From positions 124,001-188,000 of the forward strand of contig NZ_JAVRHQ010000003.1 of assembly GCF_031846485.1 (NCBI RefSeq): 64,000 nt of DNA. The letters are read 5' to 3'. Shown piece by piece: positions 1 through 8,316 of this stretch. The first letter of the stretch is position 1, and the number at the start of each line of letters is the position of its first letter. Below the pieces are notes generated by a model. It was not told the origin of the DNA. It made no database searches and saw only the letters and a list, made by a program, of their open reading frames with translations. The stretch is from Autumnicola tepida (GTDB lineage Bacteria > Bacteroidota > Bacteroidia > Flavobacteriales > Flavobacteriaceae). Position numbers and translations under genes: made by a program.

Positions 1-102
1 TAATTCGGCATTAGCAGCATTTACAATGGCTTCCACATCGGGTTGCTGTGTTATTCCGCCTTTTACAGCTTCTATACTTACATTGGTGTGAGTACTTTCC
101 AT
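1..102 (-). CDS. Macro domain protein, N-terminal fragment
   Basis: Reading the minus strand from an ATG at 102 gives 34 codons that run off the left edge. The peptide contains EAVKGGIT followed by VEAIVNAANAEL, which fits the first ADP-ribose-binding motif of macro domains (I..GDIT...VDAIVNAAN). Macro domains bind or hydrolyse ADP-ribose derivatives such as O-acetyl-ADP-ribose. Only the first strand and loop are visible, so the catalytic type cannot be judged. No clear promoter is seen upstream in 103-297. Confidence 0.8.
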   Translation of the reverse strand, partial: MESTHTNVSIEAVKGGITQQPDVEAIVNAANAEL

Positions 103-297
103 GTTGAAATTTTTTATGAATCTAATATTTTTTTGCCTGATAAAAAATGAAAATCTTAATTTTGACAGGAAAAATATAAGACATTGACTTTTAAGAAGGT
201 ATAACAGGTTCTTCTTTTAAATTTTGCCCTCTTTTGGCAGAGAAGTAAAATCAGGAATATTTATTCAGAATTTTTAGTATGAATTTAAAAATTACTT

Positions 298-305
298 TAT
301 ATTTG
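298..305 (+). promoter_or_regulatory. -7 promoter element for tRNA-Asn
   Basis: TATATTTG matches the Bacteroidota -7 consensus TAnnTTTG. It lies 25 bases before the first tRNA-Asn gene, which suits a short leader. No good -33 TTTG is visible at the expected distance. The stretch 103-297 holds no gene that I can support. Confidence 0.55.
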
Positions 306-329
306 CATCCGCAAAATTGATTGCAAAAT

Positions 330-403
330 TCCTCCTTAGCTCAGTTGGTTAGAGCATCTGACTGTTAATCAGAGGGTCCTTGGTTCGAGCCCAAGAGGAG
401 GAG
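330..403 (+). tRNA. tRNA-Asn (anticodon GTT)
   Basis: The 74 bases fold as a full cloverleaf. The acceptor stem is TCCTCCT paired with AGGAGGA, the D loop holds AGCTCAGTTGGTTAGAGC, the anticodon stem TCTGA/TCAGA closes the loop CTGTTAA, and the T arm is CTTGG-TTCGAGC-CCAAG. The anticodon GTT reads asparagine codons. The discriminator is G and the CCA end is not encoded. A second Asn tRNA follows at 545. Confidence 0.97.
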
Positions 404-471
404 CAATAAGTTTAAGGCAAAATCCATTGGGCGAGAAGCCTGTCCCGAGCGAGTGAAACGGAGTCGAGGGA

Positions 472-490
472 AGCCCAAGAGGAGGAGCAA
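472..490 (+). repeat. Duplicated 3' end of tRNA-Asn
   Basis: The 19 bases AGCCCAAGAGGAGGAGCAA are an exact copy of the 3' end of the first tRNA-Asn gene (388-406), 84 bases downstream. The interval carries a GC-rich segment at 441-470 containing CCCGAGCGAGTGAAACGG, which resembles short intergenic repeats common in flavobacterial genomes. The arrangement looks like a scar of recombination or element integration at the tRNA 3' end. Confidence 0.7.
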
Positions 491-544
491 AAATAAAAAG
501 GGTATTAGTGACCTTTTAAAATGACACTAAAGACATACTGAAAT

Positions 545-618
545 TCCTCCTTAGCTCAGTTGGTTAGAGCATTTGACTGTTAATCAAAGGGTCCTTGGTT
601 CGAGCCCAAGAGGGGGAG
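545..618 (+). tRNA. tRNA-Asn (anticodon GTT), second copy
   Basis: This is nearly identical to the copy at 330-403. It differs by a coupled change in the anticodon stem (C-G to T-A, giving TTTGA/TCAAA) and a G in the acceptor 3' strand that makes a T-G wobble (TCCTCCT with AGGGGGA). All stems still pair, so the gene looks functional. CCA is not encoded. A terminator hairpin follows directly. Confidence 0.97.
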
Positions 619-626
619 CAAAATGA

Positions 627-653
627 AGCCTGACAGAGATGTTGGGCTTTTTT
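627..653 (+). terminator. Rho-independent terminator of the tRNA-Asn unit
   Basis: AGCCTGACA pairs with TGTTGGGCT over nine positions, including two G-T wobbles, around a GAGA loop, and a run of six T follows. It ends the tRNA transcript. Confidence 0.75.
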
Positions 654-700
654 ATTTTTGCTCGGATGCAACTATAGTGAAATAGGTAGTTGAAAAGCTG

Positions 701-1150
701 TTAGTGCAAATTATTTTTTTCCAGCAACCGGTAACAAAGCCCTGAAGAGATTCCAAAGATGATATGGGCAATAAATAGTTGCTCCAGGTGCTTCCTTAGA
801 TGAGTGTGAGGAGGATCAGGATGAAGTTGGAGCGCGGTAAACCATGCTGCCATACCTATAATTCCGCTTGGTACGCCAAGTAAAAATCCACTTGCCAGGC
901 CCGGCTTCAGAGAAGAATTTTTCCAAATTTGATCATACACCATATTAAAAGACACTCCTATGCTGTAATGTATAAGCCATCCTGCAGGGATGGAGGCTTT
1001 TGCAGAGATCTTTTCCGGGGCAATTCGGTGGACGAGCTTACTCAGCATTACCGGTTCCTCAAACTGTTCCTGGTGTCTTTTTGCCTGCCTATAGCTATAA
1101 ATGGTCATAAAGCTGGTGCCGGCTATGCTGCACAAAAGTATTTTCAGCAT
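701..1150 (-). CDS. Small multi-pass membrane protein of unknown function
   Basis: The 149-residue product has about four hydrophobic segments (near residues 1-20, 57-77, 84-108 and 124-143) joined by short loops, one of which is HPDPPHTHLRKH. I do not recognise the family; the layout loosely recalls DUF1440/YagU-like inner membrane proteins. The gene follows the SDR gene on the same strand after a 14-base gap, so the two are probably co-transcribed. Confidence 0.65.
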   Translation of the reverse strand: MLKILLCSIAGTSFMTIYSYRQAKRHQEQFEEPVMLSKLVHRIAPEKISAKASIPAGWLIHYSIGVSFNMVYDQIWKNSSLKPGLASGFLLGVPSGIIGMAAWFTALQLHPDPPHTHLRKHLEQLFIAHIIFGISSGLCYRLLEKNNLH

Positions 1151-1164
1151 AATCTATGATTTTT

Positions 1165-2178
1165 TTAAAGTTGATTGTTTTTTTCCTCGGCTTCTTCTGT
1201 CTTTTCAGTGAGCGCAGATTGCGTAAGAGCAGATTCACTTTCATACCCTTTATAAACCTTTGCTCCAGTTTCTTTTGGATCAGGCAGGAGTTTATTGGCG
1301 AGGCCAAAGATACTTCCATTTAATCCTGGAGCTAAACCTTCAATAGCTACGGCGAGTTTGGCCGGTAAACCTACATTCAGCACTTTTCTGCCGTACTGCA
1401 TTGCATTGATGATTTTGGCAGCTGCTTTTTCGGCACTCATCGATAATCCGGGAATGGAATCGGAAATTTTAAACCACGCGTATTCTTTATGATGTTGAGC
1501 TTTAACATCAATATTTCTTGGGCTTCCCGTTTGCATTAAACCAGGGTAAACTGAAGTAACCAGTATATTATAACGGGAAAGTTCTGCAGTAATGCCTTCT
1601 GAAAATCCCGCCAGGGCAAATTTACTAACCGTGTATGGCAACAAATGCGGGAAACTAACTTTGCCATTAATAGAGGCAATATTTACAATACGGCCTGCCC
1701 TTTTTGCCTTCATGGCGGGCAAAACTTCCTGAACCAGGTTAAAAGGACCCCAAAAATGTACTTTAAGAGCCTGCTGATAATCCTTTTCCCTCATATTTTC
1801 CATTGGCCCTACCTGAATAATGCCGGCATTGTTGATGAGGATTTCCACCTCTCCCCATTTTTGGCGAATAGAGGCAATGAGATCATGTACCTCCTTCTTA
1901 TGGGTTATGTCACACTTTATACTAAGGAAATCCGGAGTTAATTGAGACAATTGTTTGGAGGCCTCTTTCAATTCATCATCATCCCGTCCACAAATAGCCA
2001 CCCGTGCTCCTTTACTTGCGAGCTGCCGGGCCATAACCAAACCCAAACCCCGGGTTGCCCCTGTTACCAATACCACCCTGCCCTGCAGTTCAAGATGTTG
2101 TTTTTGCCTACGTAGCAAGCCTGCAGTAATTAAACCACCCACTGCTGCCCCTCCTAAAATATAGCGACTAAGTTTCAT
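1165..2178 (-). CDS. Membrane-anchored short-chain dehydrogenase/reductase
   Basis: The product is a 337-residue SDR oxidoreductase that should use NAD(P)H. A short hydrophobic N-terminus (residues 6-21) precedes the Rossmann motif TGATRGLG (39-46). NNAG, the catalytic serine in the IASING segment and the YTVSK motif follow in classical order. The C-terminal tail of about 80 residues is longer than in minimal SDRs. The substrate cannot be told from sequence. It is the first gene of a two-gene unit with the membrane protein at 701-1150. Confidence 0.88.
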   Translation of the reverse strand: MKLSRYILGGAAVGGLITAGLLRRQKQHLELQGRVVLVTGATRGLGLVMARQLASKGARVAICGRDDDELKEASKQLSQLTPDFLSIKCDITHKKEVHDLIASIRQKWGEVEILINNAGIIQVGPMENMREKDYQQALKVHFWGPFNLVQEVLPAMKAKRAGRIVNIASINGKVSFPHLLPYTVSKFALAGFSEGITAELSRYNILVTSVYPGLMQTGSPRNIDVKAQHHKEYAWFKISDSIPGLSMSAEKAAAKIINAMQYGRKVLNVGLPAKLAVAIEGLAPGLNGSIFGLANKLLPDPKETGAKVYKGYESESALTQSALTEKTEEAEEKNNQL

Positions 2179-2594
2179 GTTCGACCTATTATATTGAAAT
2201 TACAATAACACCAGCCAACATGGTTTTTGTAGTATTCCGGCTGCTATACTGCTTGACAATTTTTTCCACCATCTCATCATCCTTCTTTGGAATAATACCC
2301 TAGATTAAATATAGAGCAAATAAACTATTGAAGCAATTTTTATTTTTTAGATATCACCCCTCCAAAATTTAATTCAAGGCGAAAATAGTATTATAAATTG
2401 CCAAAAAAGATTTATTACATGCTGCCTCCTCTTCTTATATTTGAATAAAATTGGAAGTTCATAAATAAAACCACATAAATATAATAATCTAGTAAAAAGG
2501 AAGGGGTTATCCTCTTAAATTCACATCTTTCAGCTCTGTTTTAATTGCAGAGGATTAAACAAGGCCAGCACAACAGCTTAATTAATTTTATAAT
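2179..2594. other. Divergent intergenic region
   Basis: This 416-base AT-rich gap separates the divergent SDR and GH31 genes. I see no gene in it. TATATTTG at 2436-2443 matches the -7 consensus and could drive the GH31-GH3 pair, leaving a leader of about 150 bases. No strong inverted repeat or convincing -33 box is seen. Confidence 0.4.
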
Positions 2595-5009
2595 ATGAAG
2601 AGATATTTCTTTTTCAGAGATAAGTATATTGCCGGTATTACGAGTATCATAATGGGAATGTCGGCATTTACGAACCTAAATGCCCAGGATCAGAACGCTG
2701 ATATCCTGAATGCCCCGCCAGATATGAGTGAGGATTTTGAAGATTATTCCAATACTTTTTATTTTGCAGATGAGCTTACGGAATTTGATCCTGCCACTGG
2801 AAAAGGAACTATAAAATACCTGCGCAATAATTACGAAACTAACCAGGCCTTCAATAACATGCTGATGCGGCCGGTGCCCGTGGAAGCCAATGAGTTCCCA
2901 ACTACCGAATACGAAGCTTCGCCGGAACTGCCTTTTAAAATCCAGTTTGTTTCAGACAGGACTGTCCGCATAAAAATGGCTTCCGGGCCGCAGTTTCATG
3001 GCCAGGAAGAATCATTAATGCTTGTTGATGGCACGGCACCCAGCCACCCTGAAGCATGGGAATCTTCAAAAATTGATGGCGGCTATAAATTTACCAGCGC
3101 CCATGGTTCTGTAGAAATTCAGACCAAGCCATGGCATGTGAAGATCTTTGATGAAAACGGGAAATTATTGACCAGCACTTTACATAGTTCTGATGTTTCC
3201 AATACCTACACTCCTGTTTTGCCCTTTTCGTACGTGCGCAGAAACAGCGATTACTCCAGAAGTATGGCACCCGTTTTCACTCTCGAGCCGGGAGAAAAAA
3301 TCTTTGGTTGCGGGGAGTCTTTTACGCAGTTCAACAAAAGAGGCCAAAAAGTGATACTCTGGACAGATGATGCCAACGGCGTGCAGAATGAAACCATGTA
3401 TAAACCCATTCCGTTCTATATGAGCAGCCGCGGGTACGGTGTTTTTATGCATACCTCCTCTCCTATTAGTGTCGATTTCGGGAAATACTTTAGCGGTGCC
3501 AACAAATTGATGCTGGGTGATGATGTTGCCGATCTTTTCATTTTCATCGGAGAGCCAAAAGATATCTTAGATGAATATACCAACCTCACAGGAAAAGCCG
3601 CCATGCCGCCACTTTGGTCTTTCGGGTTCTGGATGAGCCGAATCACTTATTTTTCTGAAAAAGAAGGCCGTGAAGTAGCCAACAATCTTAGAAAATATAA
3701 AATCCCAAGTGATGTGATCCATTTTGATACCGGCTGGTTTGATGTGGATTGGAGAAATAATTATGAATTTGCCGCAGATCGTTTTGATGATCCCGAAGAT
3801 ATGCTTTCAGATATGAAAGACCAGGGATTTCATGTAAGCCTGTGGCAACTGCCATATTTTACTCCTAAAAACACCCTTTTTGATGAAATTGTTGAAAACG
3901 GCCTCGCGGTAAAAGACCGGAAAGGCAATATCCCTTACGAAGATGCCGTGCTGGATTTTTCAAATCCCGAGACCGTTACCTGGTACCAGAACAAACTGAA
4001 AAATCTCTTTGACCTTGGGGTAAGTGTTTTTAAAGTAGATTTTGGGGAAGCTGCCCCTGCCAACGGAATTTACCATTCCGGCCGCACCGGATTTTATGAA
4101 CATAATCTTTACCCGCTACGGTATAACAAAGCGGTTGCCGAAATTACCGAACAGGAAAAGGGTTACACCCTTATCTGGGCCAGGAGCACCTGGGCCGGCA
4201 GTCAGCGTTATCCGCTGCACTGGGGTGGCGACGCAGCGACCACTAACTCTGCCATGGCAGCCACTTTAAGAGGAGGATTGTCTTTAGGAATAAGCGGCTT
4301 TAGCTTCTGGAGCCACGATGTAGGAGGTTTTGTAACCAAAGCACCAGAAGATCTTTATCGCAGGTGGACACCCTTCGGTATGCTTTCTTCCCATGTGAGA
4401 AGCCACGGCGCACCGCCAACAGAGCCATGGGAATACAGTGACAGCTTCCTGAAAGACTTCAGGAATGCCGATAATATGCGTTATCAGCTCATGCCTTACA
4501 TCTATGCCCAGGCAAAAGAAAGTTCAGAAAAAGGCCTGCCCATGATGCGCGCCCTTTTTGTTGAATTTCCTAATGATGCCGGTTCCTGGCTGATTGATGA
4601 TGAATATTTATTAGGTTCAAGCATTTTAGTAGCGCCACTTTTTGAAGAGGTAACCAAAAGAGATGTTTACCTTCCGGAAGGCCAGTGGATAGATTACCAG
4701 ACAGGCAAAGTTTACGAAAGCGGCTGGCATACCATTGAATCCGGAGAAATTCCAATTATCGCCCTTGTTAAAAATGGTACTGTTATTCCGCATATAAAAC
4801 TGGCGCAATCCACCCAGGATATGGACTGGAGTAAGCTCGATCTAAAAGTTTATGCCGCGGAAGGCACAAATTCTGTCAGCGGGCAAGTTTTTCTTCCGGA
4901 AGGTGAGGCTTTACAAACCGTTAAACTCAGCAGAAAAGGAAACAATTTTGAGTTGAATCAAAATCCGCTAAGCGGAAAAACAAGTTTTAAAATAGAATTA
5001 CAGAAATAA
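2595..5009 (+). CDS. GH31 alpha-xylosidase/alpha-glucosidase
   Basis: This is an 804-residue secreted glycoside hydrolase of family 31, starting with a signal peptide that ends near NLNAQ. The N-terminal beta-sandwich precedes a TIM barrel. The nucleophile motif KVDFGE (Asp482) and acid/base motif HWGGDA (Asp546) match the YicI alpha-xylosidase type better than classical alpha-glucosidases (WxDMNE). The motif GFSFWSHDVGGF also fits YicI. A role in removing alpha-xylosyl or alpha-glucosyl side chains is inferred. A GH3 beta-glucosidase follows 31 bases downstream, which suggests joint breakdown of a xyloglucan-like or mixed oligosaccharide. Confidence 0.9.
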   Translation: MKRYFFFRDKYIAGITSIIMGMSAFTNLNAQDQNADILNAPPDMSEDFEDYSNTFYFADELTEFDPATGKGTIKYLRNNYETNQAFNNMLMRPVPVEANEFPTTEYEASPELPFKIQFVSDRTVRIKMASGPQFHGQEESLMLVDGTAPSHPEAWESSKIDGGYKFTSAHGSVEIQTKPWHVKIFDENGKLLTSTLHSSDVSNTYTPVLPFSYVRRNSDYSRSMAPVFTLEPGEKIFGCGESFTQFNKRGQKVILWTDDANGVQNETMYKPIPFYMSSRGYGVFMHTSSPISVDFGKYFSGANKLMLGDDVADLFIFIGEPKDILDEYTNLTGKAAMPPLWSFGFWMSRITYFSEKEGREVANNLRKYKIPSDVIHFDTGWFDVDWRNNYEFAADRFDDPEDMLSDMKDQGFHVSLWQLPYFTPKNTLFDEIVENGLAVKDRKGNIPYEDAVLDFSNPETVTWYQNKLKNLFDLGVSVFKVDFGEAAPANGIYHSGRTGFYEHNLYPLRYNKAVAEITEQEKGYTLIWARSTWAGSQRYPLHWGGDAATTNSAMAATLRGGLSLGISGFSFWSHDVGGFVTKAPEDLYRRWTPFGMLSSHVRSHGAPPTEPWEYSDSFLKDFRNADNMRYQLMPYIYAQAKESSEKGLPMMRALFVEFPNDAGSWLIDDEYLLGSSILVAPLFEEVTKRDVYLPEGQWIDYQTGKVYESGWHTIESGEIPIIALVKNGTVIPHIKLAQSTQDMDWSKLDLKVYAAEGTNSVSGQVFLPEGEALQTVKLSRKGNNFELNQNPLSGKTSFKIELQK

Positions 5010-5040
5010 TACTAGAATTATCAAAAACAAGTAGAATACC

Positions 5041-7287
5041 ATGAAAAATAGAATGATGTCTTTATTAGCCGCGGTAAGCCTTATCGCATTTTCAGCTTGT
5101 AAAGAAGAAACAAAAACGGCTGAAGCCAGCAGGGATTCTGAAGAAAATTCCATCTTTAAAGGAAATCCGGTGACCCAGGATTATGACGCTAAAATCGATA
5201 GCCTTGTTGCTCAAATGAGCCTCGAAGAAAAAACAGGCATGCTTCACGGGAGCACCATGTTCGCTACCGCTGCAGTTGAGCGTTTGGGTATTCCGGAACT
5301 AAAAATGACTGATGGCCCATTGGGGGTACGTGAAGAAATTTCAAAAGATTCCTGGACGCCTGTGGGAGGGGACGAGGATTACGCTACTTATTATCCCGCC
5401 GGCGCAGGCTTATCTGCCACGTGGAATCCGGAGCTGGCTTACACTTTTGGAAACAGTGTGGGTTCTGAAGCACGCGCACGGGACAAAGATGTGTTGCTAT
5501 CTCCCGCCATTAATATCATCAGGACCCCACTTGGAGGAAGAACCTACGAATATTTTACTGAAGACCCATTTCTAAATAAGCGGCTGGCGGTGCCATTTGT
5601 GGTTGGGGTTCAGGATAATGATGTTGCTGCCTGTGTAAAGCATTTCGCTGCCAACAACCAGGAAACGCATCGGGATTATGTAAATGTGAAAATAGATGAA
5701 CGCGCCTTAAGGGAAATTTACCTGCCTGCGTTCAAAGCTACTGTTGAAGAAGCCAATGCCTACAGTATGATGGGCGCCTACAACAAATTCCGTGGAGAAT
5801 TTCTTTGTGAAAACGATTATATGCTCAACGAAATACTAAAAGGAGAATGGGGCTTTAAGGGTATTGTAATTTCAGACTGGGCAGCGGTACATAGTACAGT
5901 TGAATCCCTTAAAAGCGGACTGGACGTGGAAATGGGAACCCCAAAACCTTTTGATGAATTCTACCTCGCGCAACCATTAATTGATTCAGTTAAAGCAGGA
6001 AAAATTTCAGAAGCCGAAGTAGACGAACATGTAAAACGCGTATTGCGGGTAATGTACTCCTTAAACAGCGTTACAGATAATGGTAGGAAGGGCGGAAGTT
6101 TGGCTACAGAAGCGCATTTTAAAGATGCCTATAACATTGCTTCAGAATCTGTGGTGTTGCTCAAAAACGATAAAAATATGCTACCGCTTAAAACTGACAG
6201 TATAAAAACTTTAGCGGTAATTGGTGCCAACGCTACAAAGAAAAATGCTTTGGGCGGTTTTGGCGCGGGAGTAAAAACCCGGCGTGAAGTTACCCCACTG
6301 GAAGGCCTTAAAAACAGGTTGCCGGAATCTGTGGAGATTACCTATGCGCAAGGTTATCAGGAGCGGTTTTCCAAGAGTGAAAAAGGGAAATTTGGCGATG
6401 TTACCCTGGACGGCCCGGTAACTATTAACGAACTCGATCCACAAATGGTGAAAGAAGCTGTAAATGCCGCTAAAAATGCCGATGCGGCCATTTTCTTTGC
6501 TGGTTCCAATAGAGATTACGAAACCGAAGCATCAGACAGGGCTTCCCTGGACCTGCCTTTTGGCCAGGAAAAACTAATAGAAAAAGTATTGGAAGCCAAT
6601 CCAAATACCATTATAGTGATGATCGCCGGGGCGCCCTTCAATATTGAAAAAATTAACCAGAAAACTTCAACTTTGGTGTGGAGTTGGTTTAATGGTTCTG
6701 AAGGTGGCAACGCCCTTGCAGATGTTCTAATAGGAGATGTTAATCCCTCCGGAAAACTTCCCTGGACGATGCCTAAAGAGCTTAAAGATTCTCCTGCCCA
6801 TGCCACGAACAGCTTCCCGGGAGACCAGACTGTTTCTTATGATGAGGGGATTTTGGTTGGATACCGCTGGTTCGATACTAAAAACATAGAACCGCTATAT
6901 CCTTTTGGATACGGACTTTCCTATACTAATTTCAGTATTACCAATGCCAGGGCAGACCAGCAGGAAGCTTATGCTGAAGAGGCCAGCATTAGCCTTTCTG
7001 TAGATGTCGAAAACACAGGGGAAATGGACGGTAAAGAAGTGGTACAGGTTTATGTTTCTAAAGATGATTCTAAAATAGAACGTGCGGCCAAAGAGCTGAA
7101 AGGCTTTCAAAAAGTAATGGTTCCCGGCGGAGGATCAAAAACAGTTACTATTGATGTTCCGGTTAAAGAACTGGCTTATTATGATGTGGACGGCAAAAGC
7201 TGGACGGTGGAACCGGGAACGTACACCTTCAAAATTGGAAATTCTTCGCGTAATATTGAAGATGAAGTTACAGTAGAAGTACAATAG
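5041..7287 (+). CDS. GH3 beta-glucosidase lipoprotein
   Basis: The 748-residue product is a family 3 glycoside hydrolase. The N-terminus has a lipoprotein signal (LIAFSAC), so it is probably anchored in the periplasm or outer membrane. The (beta/alpha)8 domain carries KHFAANNQET and the nucleophile motif VISDW (Asp279). The alpha/beta sandwich carries YETEASDR, where the acid/base Glu is expected, and a fibronectin-III-like domain ends the protein. Length is typical for BglX-like enzymes. It releases terminal beta-glucose and is likely co-transcribed with the GH31 gene. Confidence 0.92.
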   Translation: MKNRMMSLLAAVSLIAFSACKEETKTAEASRDSEENSIFKGNPVTQDYDAKIDSLVAQMSLEEKTGMLHGSTMFATAAVERLGIPELKMTDGPLGVREEISKDSWTPVGGDEDYATYYPAGAGLSATWNPELAYTFGNSVGSEARARDKDVLLSPAINIIRTPLGGRTYEYFTEDPFLNKRLAVPFVVGVQDNDVAACVKHFAANNQETHRDYVNVKIDERALREIYLPAFKATVEEANAYSMMGAYNKFRGEFLCENDYMLNEILKGEWGFKGIVISDWAAVHSTVESLKSGLDVEMGTPKPFDEFYLAQPLIDSVKAGKISEAEVDEHVKRVLRVMYSLNSVTDNGRKGGSLATEAHFKDAYNIASESVVLLKNDKNMLPLKTDSIKTLAVIGANATKKNALGGFGAGVKTRREVTPLEGLKNRLPESVEITYAQGYQERFSKSEKGKFGDVTLDGPVTINELDPQMVKEAVNAAKNADAAIFFAGSNRDYETEASDRASLDLPFGQEKLIEKVLEANPNTIIVMIAGAPFNIEKINQKTSTLVWSWFNGSEGGNALADVLIGDVNPSGKLPWTMPKELKDSPAHATNSFPGDQTVSYDEGILVGYRWFDTKNIEPLYPFGYGLSYTNFSITNARADQQEAYAEEASISLSVDVENTGEMDGKEVVQVYVSKDDSKIERAAKELKGFQKVMVPGGGSKTVTIDVPVKELAYYDVDGKSWTVEPGTYTFKIGNSSRNIEDEVTVEVQ

Positions 7288-7333
7288 AAAATACTGCTGC
7301 TACAACCTTAATTAAATACAGCAGCAGAAGCTT

Positions 7334-7379
7334 AATGATCCGGCTTTGGAATTTTTTCAAATTTTAAAGCCGGATCATT
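7334..7379 (+). terminator. Stem-loop after the GH31-GH3 unit
   Basis: AATGATCCGGCTTT and AAAGCCGGATCATT form a perfect 14-bp stem with an 18-base loop. No long T-run follows, so it may be a terminator or an mRNA-stabilising hairpin. A smaller CTGCTGC/GCAGCAG inverted repeat lies just upstream. Confidence 0.55.
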
Positions 7380-7466
7380 CATTCTTCGTATATTAACTTA
7401 TCGTCTGAAAACGTAAGCAGCTCATGCCGGCCCGGCGCTTCTGAAGAAATATAAAAAATATAGCTC

Positions 7467-8291
7467 ATGATTTTTGATGCCCATGTACATTTCTGGAATT
7501 ATAATCCGCAAAGGGATATATGGATTGACGAAAATATGGAGGCCATAAAAAGAAATTTTTCTCCTGAAGATTACCTGCAAGCGGTCCAGGACCAGGAGGT
7601 ACAGGGATGCATGGCCGTACAGGCAGCGGAGTCCGAAGAAGAAACAGAATTCCTCCTCAAACTGGCAGAAGAACATGATATAATAAAAGGAGTTGTTGGC
7701 TGGGTAGATTTAACTGCGGAAGATGTGGCTGAAAAACTGGAAAAATTCAGCTCAAACCCTTATTTAAAAGGAGTAAGATACGTACTGCAGGATAAAGAAA
7801 ATGATTTTTGCCTGAATAAAACTTTTTTAAGCGGAATTTCTAAACTACAGGCCTACGAACTTACTTACGATATTCTGGTAGATCATCGCCAGCTGAATTC
7901 GGTGATCCATCTGGTTGAGGATTTTCCTGGGCAGCCTTTTGTTCTGGACCACCTGGGAAAACCAGATATCCAAAATATCAAATTTCAGGAATGGAAGAAA
8001 AATATAGAACGGCTTGCAGAATTTCCTAACCTGCACTGTAAACTATCAGGATTGATAACCGAAGCAGATTGGAATAGTTGGAAACCTGAAAATTTTAAGC
8101 CTTATCTCGATACGGTTTTTACCTTCTTTGGAACAGAAAGAGTATTTTTTGGATCTGACTGGCCTGTTTGTAATCTTGCCGGGGATTATGATGCCGTGAC
8201 AGCGCTTTTAGCAGATTACACTTCCATATTCAGCAAATCAGAAAAAGAAGCTATATTTTACGAAAACGCTCTCCGATTTTATAATATCTAA
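7467..8291 (+). CDS. Amidohydrolase family lactonase (L-fuconolactonase-like)
   Basis: The 274-residue protein is a TIM-barrel amidohydrolase of the COG3618 type. It begins with the metal motif DAHVHFW (residues 4-10), has DHLGKP in the middle and FGSDWPV near the C-terminus, the order seen in L-fuconolactonases, L-rhamnonolactonases and 2-pyrone-4,6-dicarboxylate lactonases. It lacks a signal peptide and so acts in the cytoplasm on a sugar lactone. Its position after the GH31-GH3 pair hints at sugar catabolism, but a hairpin separates them, so co-regulation is uncertain. Confidence 0.8.
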   Translation: MIFDAHVHFWNYNPQRDIWIDENMEAIKRNFSPEDYLQAVQDQEVQGCMAVQAAESEEETEFLLKLAEEHDIIKGVVGWVDLTAEDVAEKLEKFSSNPYLKGVRYVLQDKENDFCLNKTFLSGISKLQAYELTYDILVDHRQLNSVIHLVEDFPGQPFVLDHLGKPDIQNIKFQEWKKNIERLAEFPNLHCKLSGLITEADWNSWKPENFKPYLDTVFTFFGTERVFFGSDWPVCNLAGDYDAVTALLADYTSIFSKSEKEAIFYENALRFYNI

Positions 8292-8316
8292 TTCGAACAG
8301 GAGTAAGCTTCTGTTG

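Noticed and set aside
330..618. Intact integrative element at the tRNA-Asn genes
   Set aside because: Only 84 bases separate the duplicated 3' ends, and no integrase or cargo gene lies nearby.
2595..7287. Full polysaccharide utilisation locus
   Set aside because: No SusC/SusD pair, no hybrid two-component regulator and no endo-acting enzyme is present. Only two exo-acting enzymes are seen.
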